Source of the DNA: Bacteroidota bacterium
GTDB taxonomy: Bacteria; Bacteroidota; Ignavibacteria; Ignavibacteriales; Ignavibacteriaceae
Assembly: GCA_021831685.1 (NCBI GenBank)
Contig: JAKBMG010000092.1
Span: 14,771-78,770, forward strand
Reading direction: 5' to 3'
DNA: 64,000 bases
The notes beneath the pieces are model-generated. The model was not told where the DNA came from. It saw nothing but the letters and a program-made list of their open reading frames with translations, and did not search any database. Shown in pieces: positions 22,573 through 31,604 of the stretch. Position 1 is the stretch's first letter. Each line of letters opens with the position of its first letter. A program made the position numbers and the translations under genes.

Positions 22573-23649
22573 TTAATATATCGCTTCGCGAATTTTAGCG
22601 CTTACATAATCCATAATCCAAACTACAAAAGCTATCATAATAATAATCAGACCTACTTCATGCCATCGAGCTAAACCTTGATATTGCATTAGCATAGTAC
22701 CGATACCACCGCCGCCGACAAGCCCGATAATAGTTGCCATTCTAACATTTATATCCCAGCGATAAATTGTAAAAGACAAAAACGGCAGAACGATTTGTGG
22801 AACTACTCCGTGCCAAACAACTTGAATTTTATTTGCGCCGGTAGCCGAGATAGCTTCAACCGGACCTTGTTCGATACCTTCGATAGCCTCGGAGTATAAC
22901 TTTGCATTAGATGCAATAGTATGGACAAGAAGCGCAATCATACCGGCAAAAGGGCCAATGCCTACCCATACCGAAAATATAATTGCCCAGATAAGTGGTT
23001 CGATTGACCGGATAAAGTTCAAGATAATTCGCAAGACATAATAAACCGCAAAAGATATTTTATTATCTTTCATTAAATTTCTGGCTGTAAAAAAACTAAG
23101 GACGAGAGTGGGTGGAATCGAGATTAAAGTAGCAATTAACGCAATATAAATAGTTTCAATCATAGCGAAGAGAGCATCGTCAAATATTCTGAACTGAGGT
23201 GTGAACATAGCTCCGAAGAGCCTTTCCGCGCCTGCAATTCCTTCACTACTAAAAAGCCCGACAATTGAAATTTTTGTAACAATCCATCCTGCAATAAACG
23301 TAATATTAAACAACGACCATCCAAAAATTTCCACAGTCCATTTTGTTGTTTTATTATCTTTTGCAATTCCTAAAAGTTTGCATGAGAGTGATGTTTTGGA
23401 TAAAGCCCAAAAAGTTCCGATAACGACGCTACCGATAAAGATGGATAATATTTCATTCCACGAAAACGGTAAATCGCTAAGATTCAGGATAAATTTATAA
23501 TAGATAGCGCGTTGAACAACAAGAATGAAGTAAAAGACAAAAAATATATCTAAAAATATTGCTTTATAAAGATTAAACTTATCAGCTTTTCTCTTCCTAT
23601 TCGCAATTAATTTTTGCGGATGCAATTCAAGTTCCGGATCTAAAATCAT
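22573..23649 (-). CDS. phnE: Phosphonate/phosphate ABC transporter permease, PhnE-like
   Basis: EAISATGANKIQVVWHGVVPQIVLPFLSFTIYRWDINVRMATIIGLVGGGGIG permease signature. Confidence 0.92.
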   Translation of the reverse strand: MILDPELELHPQKLIANRKRKADKFNLYKAIFLDIFFVFYFILVVQRAIYYKFILNLSDLPFSWNEILSIFIGSVVIGTFWALSKTSLSCKLLGIAKDNKTTKWTVEIFGWSLFNITFIAGWIVTKISIVGLFSSEGIAGAERLFGAMFTPQFRIFDDALFAMIETIYIALIATLISIPPTLVLSFFTARNLMKDNKISFAVYYVLRIILNFIRSIEPLIWAIIFSVWVGIGPFAGMIALLVHTIASNAKLYSEAIEGIEQGPVEAISATGANKIQVVWHGVVPQIVLPFLSFTIYRWDINVRMATIIGLVGGGGIGTMLMQYQGLARWHEVGLIIIMIAFVVWIMDYVSAKIREAIY

Positions 23650-24407
23650 CTTATTTCTACCTCTTCGGCTTCTTCGCCATAAATAGTTCTAAACCAGGTT
23701 TCATTAATGTCCGAAGGAGCGCCCTGATAAATTATTTCTCCTGCTTTAAGCGCAATAACTCTGGTTGCATATCTTCTAACGAGACTAAGGAAATGGAGGT
23801 TGCAAATAACAGTGGTTCCGAATTCCTTGTTTACTTTTTCAAAGTACTGCATAACAGAATTTGAAGTTGCCGGGTCAAGCGAAGCAACTGGTTCATCAGC
23901 TAAGAGGAGCTTAGGGCTTTGCATTAAACTTCTTGCAATAGCAACACGCTGCTGTTGTCCTCCGCTTAATGAATCAGCTCTAACTTTTGCTTTTTCGCTT
24001 ATGCCAACGGTCTCTAAACATTTGTAAGCTTCTTTATAAACTTCGTCGGAATATTTTTCAAGAATAGTATCAAAAGTACTAAGAGATCCGAGCTTACCGT
24101 TAAGTACATTTGAAAGCACCGAGCGTCTTTTAATTAAGTTAAATTGCTGAAAGACCATACCTATTTGTGCTTTAATTTTTCTTAACTCTTCTCCTTTGAT
24201 GTGGGTAATATCTTTACCGAGAAAACGGACAGTACCCGAGGTAGGTTCAATTAAGCGGTTGATACAGCGAAGAAGCGTAGACTTGCCTGAACCGCTTAAA
24301 CCAATAACAACAAGGAACTCGCCCTCATTGACTCCGAAACTTATGCCTTTAAGAGCGTGAGTACCATTATTATAAATTTTATGTAAATTTTGAATTTCTA
24401 AAAGCAT
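23646..24407 (-). CDS. phnC: Phosphonate/phosphate ABC transporter ATPase, PhnC-like
   Basis: [56 protein letters not shown]. Confidence 0.94.
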   Translation of the reverse strand: MLLEIQNLHKIYNNGTHALKGISFGVNEGEFLVVIGLSGSGKSTLLRCINRLIEPTSGTVRFLGKDITHIKGEELRKIKAQIGMVFQQFNLIKRRSVLSNVLNGKLGSLSTFDTILEKYSDEVYKEAYKCLETVGISEKAKVRADSLSGGQQQRVAIARSLMQSPKLLLADEPVASLDPATSNSVMQYFEKVNKEFGTTVICNLHFLSLVRRYATRVIALKAGEIIYQGAPSDINETWFRTIYGEEAEEVEIR

Positions 24408-25333
24408 TACTTCACCAACTTTTCAAATGAAATATGTTGCTGTTTTAGCAGATCTCTGATGCCATCGTAATCGCTATCTGTAGTTCTAATAAGCCCGGTA
24501 ATATCGTAAATATCGAACAATGTTTTTTTACCTATTTTAGTGGAAGCAAAATCAAGTATAGCATTTATCAACTTTTCTTTCATATCTTCATTCATACTTT
24601 TTCTAAAGACCCATGGGTCGTTAGGGATATCTTGAGTGAAGCCAATAATTTTAACCTTTTGAACAACATCAGGGAATTGTTTTAGGACTCTTCCGCGGGC
24701 ATCCATAACTTCGCCGGTAATTGAATCGGGGGGCGAGTAATATGTTGCGCCGGCGTCAACCTGGCGTTGATAGACCATAGTAACGACGTTATCATGGCGC
24801 ATTGCAAAAACTGTTTCGCTGGGTTTTATTCCTTTACTTTCGAGCAATGATTTTGGTAAAAGGTAACCTGAAGTAGAAGAGGGATCTACGTACGCCATAG
24901 TTTTACCATTAAGATCGGCGAGGGTGTTTATGCCGGAATCGTATCGGGTAATAATTTGACCTTTGTAAGTTGTTTGATTTCCTTCGCGGACAACTCTTAA
25001 CTTTGCCTCAGCTCCGTATTTAGCATTAGCCATCAAATAAGAAAAGGTGTTAATAGCTGCAATATCGCATTTGTCTGACCCAAATGCTTCAACAACGGCA
25101 ATGTAGCTTGCGGGAACAGCGGTTGTAAAATACCATCCGGTTTTGTTATGTAAATAATCAGTCAAAGCCGTCGCATTGAAAGAAATTCTATTAGCGTCAA
25201 CAGAAGGGGTAAAATAAATTTTTATCGGATTATTCCTGGTACCAAGCGCACCTTCATTTAACTGCCTAACAGTTATTGCAATAGTAAAGGCAATTATCGG
25301 CGACAGATATATTAGATACTTTAATATTTTCAT
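24407..25333 (-). CDS. phnD: Phosphonate/phosphate-binding periplasmic protein, PhnD-like
   Basis: SFNATALTDYLHNKTGWYFTTAVPASYIAVVEAFGSDKCDIAAINTFSYLMA; N-terminal signal/TM; adjacent to phnC. Confidence 0.9.
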   Translation of the reverse strand: MKILKYLIYLSPIIAFTIAITVRQLNEGALGTRNNPIKIYFTPSVDANRISFNATALTDYLHNKTGWYFTTAVPASYIAVVEAFGSDKCDIAAINTFSYLMANAKYGAEAKLRVVREGNQTTYKGQIITRYDSGINTLADLNGKTMAYVDPSSTSGYLLPKSLLESKGIKPSETVFAMRHDNVVTMVYQRQVDAGATYYSPPDSITGEVMDARGRVLKQFPDVVQKVKIIGFTQDIPNDPWVFRKSMNEDMKEKLINAILDFASTKIGKKTLFDIYDITGLIRTTDSDYDGIRDLLKQQHISFEKLVK

Positions 25334-25451
25334 ATTTTTTTGCCGGCAAATATGCTAATTCAATTTGAAGGTTACAAATAGAACTGCTATTTCAAATATT
25401 AAATTTTGGTTATTAATTCTTCTAAAGAAAGAAGACTGTAATCTTCAAAAC

Positions 25452-26480
25452 TCAGTCAAACAGAAATCCGGTTTTGTCCGAATTTAATTTATTTCTTCCG
25501 AATCTTTTATAAGCGAGTTCAGTAGCTTCTCTACCTCTCGGAGTCCGTTGAATAAATCCTTGCTGAATTAAGAACGGTTCATAAACCTCTTCAATGGTAC
25601 CCGGGTCCTCATTAACGGCTACGGCAAGTGTACCCAAGCCAACAGGGCCTCCTTTATATTTTTCAATTATTGCCAAAATGATATCCTTGTCCATTTCATC
25701 AAGGCCGTATTCATCAACCTCTAAAGCAGTTAAGGCTTTTTTAGAAACATCTATATCGATTATTTTTTTGTCATCATAATCGGCAAAATCACGAGTTCGT
25801 CTTAGGAGTCGATTTGAAATTCTGGGAGTACCGCGTGAACGTTTTGCAATTTCAAAGGCGGCATCCTCATTAATTTTCAGGTCAAGGATTTGAGCAGAAC
25901 GAATAACTATTTTGTTAAGAGTTTCGGCATCGTAATAATCGAGGCGAAATTTTATTCCGAATCTATCGCGAAGTGGCGAAGTAAGCATACCGGCTCTGGT
26001 TGTAGCGCCGACCAAAGTATATTTAGGAAGACTAATTTGCACCGATCTTGCATTCGGCCCACTATCAATCATAATATCCAATTTATAATCTTCCATTGCG
26101 GAATAAAGATATTCTTCAACCACAGGGCTTAGGCGATGAATTTCATCAATAAACAAGATAGAATTTTCTTCTAAGGTAGTAAGAAGACCTGCAAGGTCGC
26201 CGGGTTTTTCCAACACTGGCCCGGATGTAAGTTTGAGTTTTACGCCAAGTTCATGGGCGACAATATGAGCGAGAGTAGTTTTGCCAAGTCCCGGGGGACC
26301 AGTTAACAGGACATGATCAAGCGCCTCACCTCTTTTTTTAGCAGCAGAGACGAAGACATTAAGATTATCCGTAATTTTAGTTTGTCCGACGAATTCAGAC
26401 AATCTTAATGGGCGAAGAGATTGTTCGTACTTTTTCTCTTCTTCATCCGGTTCAGGATTTGTGGAGGCTGATTTTCTCAT
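25452..26480 (-). CDS. ruvB: Holliday junction DNA helicase RuvB
   Basis: [47 protein letters not shown]. Confidence 0.98.
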   Translation of the reverse strand: MRKSASTNPEPDEEEKKYEQSLRPLRLSEFVGQTKITDNLNVFVSAAKKRGEALDHVLLTGPPGLGKTTLAHIVAHELGVKLKLTSGPVLEKPGDLAGLLTTLEENSILFIDEIHRLSPVVEEYLYSAMEDYKLDIMIDSGPNARSVQISLPKYTLVGATTRAGMLTSPLRDRFGIKFRLDYYDAETLNKIVIRSAQILDLKINEDAAFEIAKRSRGTPRISNRLLRRTRDFADYDDKKIIDIDVSKKALTALEVDEYGLDEMDKDIILAIIEKYKGGPVGLGTLAVAVNEDPGTIEEVYEPFLIQQGFIQRTPRGREATELAYKRFGRNKLNSDKTGFLFD

Positions 26481-26526
26481 TTAGGTATAATGAATTTGTA
26501 TATTAAAAAATAAGTTAATAAAAATA

Positions 26527-27621
26527 CTATGCAGCTACAGCTTTGTTTTTCATCTTAAAATAATGAAGTACAAGAACCATAAGCGTCATGCTAAGGATCA
26601 TAATTATTGCTGTGCCAATGGTGTTCCAGACATTAAGGCTTTTATCAAAAGCGTCGATCAGTCCGGGATTCCAGGCGCTGCCATATAAAATTACCAAATG
26701 GACAATATAAATTAGTAAAGTATTTCTTCCGATCAAGATAAAGACCCTCGGAATAGTTTCGATCTTAAGAGTAATAAACGAAATTATTGAATTAAGAAAT
26801 AGAACTATACCCAATCGATAAAAAATTAAGTTCGGGCTAGTGGTCCAAAGGTAACTTTGATGGTAAGTAAAAATTTCAATTTCATTACCAATTAAAGCTA
26901 CAATAATAAGAAGCAAACCAGCAAAAGCAAGTTTTAGACTAAAGCGCGGGTCTTTAAAGACAAGAGGGTGCTTTGCAAGATAACTACCTAGCACACCGCC
27001 GGCAATAACATAGCCAACCCATGGGAATAAGGGGAAATTTGAACCGCTGCCAGTATAAAAATAACCTGCAATTGGTGCAGGAAAAATCTTTAACCAATTG
27101 ATTAAACTGAAAGGAGGATACAGTGCAAAAAATATTAAACTAACAATTGAAAAGACCAAGTAGTCGTTAACGCGAAATTTTTCAGCAACGTAAGCACAAA
27201 TCATTAAGAATAAAAGTCCAAAGGCTATAAGATGAAGAACGTCAACGGCGAAAAAGACATTCCATTGTTCCCGGGTTACATTTGAAAAATTTATGATTGT
27301 TGGAGTTGGGTAGCGAAGCAAATAACCTAAGAACAGGAGAAGAAAGAATCTTTTAATGCCTTTTTTAACACGCGGGTTAGAATGGAAAGGTTCTCCAGCA
27401 AGCCTAAAGAGATACATAAAAACGGTTCCGGCGGTAAACATAAAAATAGGAGCTGTCATTCCTCTCATAAAGAACCAAAAAACAAAAACCGGAGAGTCCA
27501 TATTGCGGTAATTATTGGAAAGCAGGGCATCAACGGTATGCCCTTGAACCATTTGAAAAACGGCAAACGCTCTCATTAAATCTATAAAAATAATTCTATT
27601 CTTTTTTGGGTTTTGAGTCAT
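26527..27621 (-). CDS. Multi-TM acyltransferase-like membrane protein (DUF1624/heparan-N-acetyltransferase-like)
   Basis: RIIFIDLMRAFAVFQMVQGHTVDALL..., ~10 hydrophobic segments. Confidence 0.7.
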   Translation of the reverse strand: MTQNPKKNRIIFIDLMRAFAVFQMVQGHTVDALLSNNYRNMDSPVFVFWFFMRGMTAPIFMFTAGTVFMYLFRLAGEPFHSNPRVKKGIKRFFLLLFLGYLLRYPTPTIINFSNVTREQWNVFFAVDVLHLIAFGLLFLMICAYVAEKFRVNDYLVFSIVSLIFFALYPPFSLINWLKIFPAPIAGYFYTGSGSNFPLFPWVGYVIAGGVLGSYLAKHPLVFKDPRFSLKLAFAGLLLIIVALIGNEIEIFTYHQSYLWTTSPNLIFYRLGIVLFLNSIISFITLKIETIPRVFILIGRNTLLIYIVHLVILYGSAWNPGLIDAFDKSLNVWNTIGTAIIMILSMTLMVLVLHYFKMKNKAVAA

Positions 27622-28190
27622 TGCAATAAATTAAATCAAATATTGGTTGGTAAAAATAAGTAATTAACTAATAATAATTAAACAAAAATAAAGCACCTTC
27701 AGTTTAATCAATATTAGTTTTTTATTCCATTAAATTTAGAATATGATTTTGTCAAGCAAGAGTTTCAGCATTTTCATTAAGTGTAATAAATATTTCATTA
27801 TTGAGAAAGCAATTTTTGCATTCAGAGAATAATTGACATTCATCAACATTTGATTGACAAAGCTTTACAATATTCCTTTAGAATTTAACTTTTTTTGTTC
27901 TGGGACAAATTAAACTGAAGAAATTAACTCCGGCACATTAATTGATGAAAGTTACCATCAACTTTGGTTTATGGTTTTAAATTTTTTAATTTAGAATCTA
28001 TTTGCGGATAATATTCAAGATAATTTTTTCCTTCTCCCAATAAAATAAAAAGTTTTGGCAATTTGCTTTTAGAAATAAATTAGGTAAATAGTTACGACTT
28101 TTAATTCGGCAGCGGTAGAGTGGATTAAAAAATAAATTTTGTTTAACATCAATTATTAATTTAATTTCCAAAAATATTTAAGAGAGTACC

Positions 28191-28721
28191 ATGAAAGAAG
28201 AAGGTGGCTTAAAAGGATCGTCTCAATTTTCAAGAAGAGGATTCTTAAAAATATTTTCCGTTTCTTTAGCAGCAATTTCAGGGTTAATATTGGGGATACC
28301 TGCTTTAGATGCGATAATCAGCCCAGCATTAAAATCCAGATTAACATCATTTTCTAAAGCCGGAAAAATTGGAAATATTCCTGAAGGTTCGCCGGTGAGA
28401 CTAACAGTTGCATCAAGCGCAAAGGATGCCTATTTAAATGACACAGAAATGCACAATGTTTGGGCAATAAAAAAATCCAATTCGGATATAGAAGTATTTT
28501 CGCCAATATGCCCGCATCTTGGATGCAGCTATAATTGGGATCCTCAAAAAAGCCAATTTGAATGTCCATGCCACGGCAGTGTTTTTGCGGAAAACGGGAA
28601 AGTAATTTCAGGTCCTGCACCTAGAAGTTTAGACACACTTCCTACGAAAATTGAAGGAGACGAATTATATGTTGAATGGGAAAAATTTCAACTTGGCATT
28701 AACAAAAAAGTAAAAATTTAA
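28191..28721 (+). CDS. Rieske iron-sulfur protein
   Basis: Tat-like N-terminus SRRGFLKIFSVSLA; CPHLGCSYNWDPQKSQFECPCHGS cluster motifs. Confidence 0.94.
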   Translation: MKEEGGLKGSSQFSRRGFLKIFSVSLAAISGLILGIPALDAIISPALKSRLTSFSKAGKIGNIPEGSPVRLTVASSAKDAYLNDTEMHNVWAIKKSNSDIEVFSPICPHLGCSYNWDPQKSQFECPCHGSVFAENGKVISGPAPRSLDTLPTKIEGDELYVEWEKFQLGINKKVKI

Positions 28722-28732
28722 CGGGTAAAAAC

Positions 28733-30673
28733 ATGTCAAAAAAAGTATGGTACTGGATTAACGAAAGAATTCCTCTTTCTTCAATACTTAGAATGGGAAT
28801 GGATGAAGAAATCCCCGGAGGTTCAAGATTTTCGTACGCTCTTGGAAGTGCAACATTGTTAGTATTTCTAATCCAACTAATTACGGGTGTGCTTGAACTA
28901 TTTTATTATGCACCAACTGTTGACCACGCTTACGACAGTATAAATTTTCTGAGGGTTGAAGTACCCTTCGGATGGTTGATTCATGGGTTGCATTACTGGG
29001 GAGCCACCGCCATGATTGTGATTGTTTCACTTCATATGCTTCGAGTTTTTATATGGGGAGCATATAAAAATCCGAGACAGCTGACCTGGCTCCTTGGTGT
29101 TATCCTGTTTTTGTTAGCACTCGGAATGAGTTTTACGGGAGCAGCGCTTCCGTGGGATCAACGAGGCTACTGGGCAGCGCAGGTTGGAACAAATATAGGG
29201 GGAACATTTCCTTTTATAGGTAATTTTATTAAACAAGTAATTAGGGGCGGCAGTTCAATGGGGCAGCTGACACTGTCAAGATTTTTCATATTGCACGTGG
29301 CTGTTATACCAGGGATTATTGTAATGTTTATCATACTTCATTTGGTAGCGTTTAGAAAACACGGGAGTGTGGGACCATGGGAAGAAGAAAAAAGAAATAT
29401 AACCGGACAATTTTGGCCGGATCAAATTTTTAAGGACGTTTTAGTAGCAATTATAATTTTGTTGGCGTTAGTCGCCTTATCAACATTTTCTCCGCCACCT
29501 TTTTCAGGTCCTGCAGATCCGATGGACAGTTCGTACGTACCAAAGCCAGAATGGAATTTTTTGTTTCTTTATCAAGCTTTAAAATTCTTTCCCGGTGTAC
29601 TTGAAGTTATAGGGACAGTAGGAATTCCCACAGTACTTGTTTTACTATTGTTACTGCTTCCATTTATTGATAAAAATAAAATTAGAAATCCATTTAAGCG
29701 ATTGATTGTAGTTCCAACCGGGCTATTAATAGTTATGGCAGTAATCATACTAACAATTGCCGGTTATCTAAGTGGTGAATCAACAGCGGTTAAACAAAAA
29801 AGTAATTCAAAAGAAGTCCTTCATAAAGAAAATTTTTCTTCAAATGATATAAGACTTGGCAAACAACTTTTCACATCGATAGGATGTATTGGTTGCCACT
29901 CAATTATGGGCACGGGCGGGACAGTTGGTCCAGATCTTTCAAACGAAGTTCAGAAAGGAAGGACAAAGGAATGGTTGATTGCTCAAATACAAAACTCAAA
30001 ATCGCACAACCCAACTTCCATAATGCCGCCTTTTTCATTTTTGAAAGTCGCACAATTAAATCAATTGGTAGCATTTTTGTTGACACCAAGCAACATGGGA
30101 CCCGGATCGGCTCCGCAGATTGTTTCAACACAACCAAGCAATTCAAACGCTAATACAGTTGCAATTCCAGATACAGCAAGCCAACCAAAAGTCGATTCAG
30201 TAAATCTTCAATCCGCAGGATTAGCGGCTTCAATTCTTGGCAGCGCCGAGCACGGAAAAGTATTATTTGATAAAAATTGTGTAGCTTGTCATGGTAAGAA
30301 TGGCATAGGAAAAATATCCAACCCGGGTTCGGCAACAGGAGTAGTTCCGGCTTTAAATCCGATCTCACAAAGATTATATAACAAAGACCCTGAAATATTT
30401 TCAAAGAATATTGACATCATAATTCAACATGGAGCAGTTCCTAAAGGCGCAAATCCTGCACTAAAAATGGAAGCCTTCGGAGACCAGCAAGCGCTTTCGC
30501 AACAGCAAATTTCGGATATTGAAGCCTACATTCTATCAATAAACGGAATAGAAAGAGGAATGATAAAAGAACCCGGAATGGAACCAGTTTCATTTTTTAC
30601 ATTAATAGCCGTTGTATTTGCAGGAATCGGATTGATCTTCTTAGTAGTCTGGAACGTAAAAAAGAAAAAATAA
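28733..30673 (+). CDS. Cytochrome b fused to two C-terminal c-type haem domains
   Basis: Cyt b helices (HGLHYWGATAMIVIVSLHMLRVF; PEWNFLFLYQALKFFPG) followed by CIGCH and CVACH motifs and a terminal TM segment. Confidence 0.93.
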   Translation: MSKKVWYWINERIPLSSILRMGMDEEIPGGSRFSYALGSATLLVFLIQLITGVLELFYYAPTVDHAYDSINFLRVEVPFGWLIHGLHYWGATAMIVIVSLHMLRVFIWGAYKNPRQLTWLLGVILFLLALGMSFTGAALPWDQRGYWAAQVGTNIGGTFPFIGNFIKQVIRGGSSMGQLTLSRFFILHVAVIPGIIVMFIILHLVAFRKHGSVGPWEEEKRNITGQFWPDQIFKDVLVAIIILLALVALSTFSPPPFSGPADPMDSSYVPKPEWNFLFLYQALKFFPGVLEVIGTVGIPTVLVLLLLLLPFIDKNKIRNPFKRLIVVPTGLLIVMAVIILTIAGYLSGESTAVKQKSNSKEVLHKENFSSNDIRLGKQLFTSIGCIGCHSIMGTGGTVGPDLSNEVQKGRTKEWLIAQIQNSKSHNPTSIMPPFSFLKVAQLNQLVAFLLTPSNMGPGSAPQIVSTQPSNSNANTVAIPDTASQPKVDSVNLQSAGLAASILGSAEHGKVLFDKNCVACHGKNGIGKISNPGSATGVVPALNPISQRLYNKDPEIFSKNIDIIIQHGAVPKGANPALKMEAFGDQQALSQQQISDIEAYILSINGIERGMIKEPGMEPVSFFTLIAVVFAGIGLIFLVVWNVKKKK

Positions 30674-30680
30674 AATCATA

Positions 30681-30712
30681 TATCCGGATTAGAAGAAATT
30701 CTAATCCGGATA
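30681..30712. terminator. Bidirectional hairpin terminator between convergent genes
   Basis: TATCCGGATTAGAA-GAAA-TTCTAATCCGGATA: perfect 14-bp stem with GAAA loop, between stops at 30673 (+) and 30721 (-). Confidence 0.85.
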
Positions 30713-30720
30713 CTTTGAAC

Positions 30721-31578
30721 TTATCCGCCAGTAGCGAAGCCCGGGTACAGAGTCATCCCACCGTCAATAAAAATACTTGTACCGGTGATATAATCGGCAT
30801 GATCCGAAGCAAGCCAAACAGCAGCCCTACCTATGTCTTCTACTTCTCCAATTCTACCGTAAGGAATTAATTCCATCAACTTATTATAAGCTTCCTGTGT
30901 ATCCCAGGCGCTTTTATTTATCGGCGTTCTAATAGCACCGGGGCAAATACTATTTACGCGAATTCTGAAAGGTGCAACTTCCTGGGCAATACTTTTCATT
31001 AACATCATTATTCCCCCTTTGGATGAGGCATAATTTACATGTCCTGCCCAAGGAATAACTTCATGAACGGAGCTTATATGAATGATCTTTCCGGCAGCAC
31101 AGGAAATTTCTTTTTTTACTCCCCGGCGCTTGAATTCTATAATCGCTTCCCTGGCGCAAAGAAATTGCCCGGTAAGATTTACGCTTATGACCTTGTTCCA
31201 TTTTTCAATCGTCATTTTATCGAAAGGAGAATCTTGTTGAAGCCCAGCATTGTTAACGAGAATATCAATAGTGCCAAATTCTTTATACATTTGATTAAAC
31301 ATTGAAATAACCTCTACCTCATTGCTTACGTCGGCTTGAATGGCAATGGCATTTACTCCTAACTTTTTAATTTTTTCAATCACGGCATTTGCTTCATCGG
31401 GATTGTTGACATAATTGACGACAACATCTGCGCCGGCATTGGCAAGTTGAATTGCGATGCCTTCGCCAATACCTGAATTAGCTCCGGTTACTAAAGCCTT
31501 CTGCCCGGAAAGGATTTTTATTGGTTCGGGTTGAGGCATTACTACTTCGGGGAAATTTTCTTTTGCAGGTTCGCTCAT
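30721..31578 (-). CDS. Short-chain dehydrogenase/reductase (glucose-1-dehydrogenase-like)
   Basis: ALVTGANSGIGEGIA, NNAG, YASSKGGIMMLMKS, CPGAIRTPI. Confidence 0.92.
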   Translation of the reverse strand: MSEPAKENFPEVVMPQPEPIKILSGQKALVTGANSGIGEGIAIQLANAGADVVVNYVNNPDEANAVIEKIKKLGVNAIAIQADVSNEVEVISMFNQMYKEFGTIDILVNNAGLQQDSPFDKMTIEKWNKVISVNLTGQFLCAREAIIEFKRRGVKKEISCAAGKIIHISSVHEVIPWAGHVNYASSKGGIMMLMKSIAQEVAPFRIRVNSICPGAIRTPINKSAWDTQEAYNKLMELIPYGRIGEVEDIGRAAVWLASDHADYITGTSIFIDGGMTLYPGFATGG

Positions 31579-31604
31579 TTTTGCTCCAGTTGTTTTTTAA
31601 TAAA

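Noticed and set aside
27640-28190. tRNA or small RNA in the gap before the Rieske gene
   Set aside because: No T-loop GTTCGANTC or cloverleaf; AT-rich spacer with only short hairpins.
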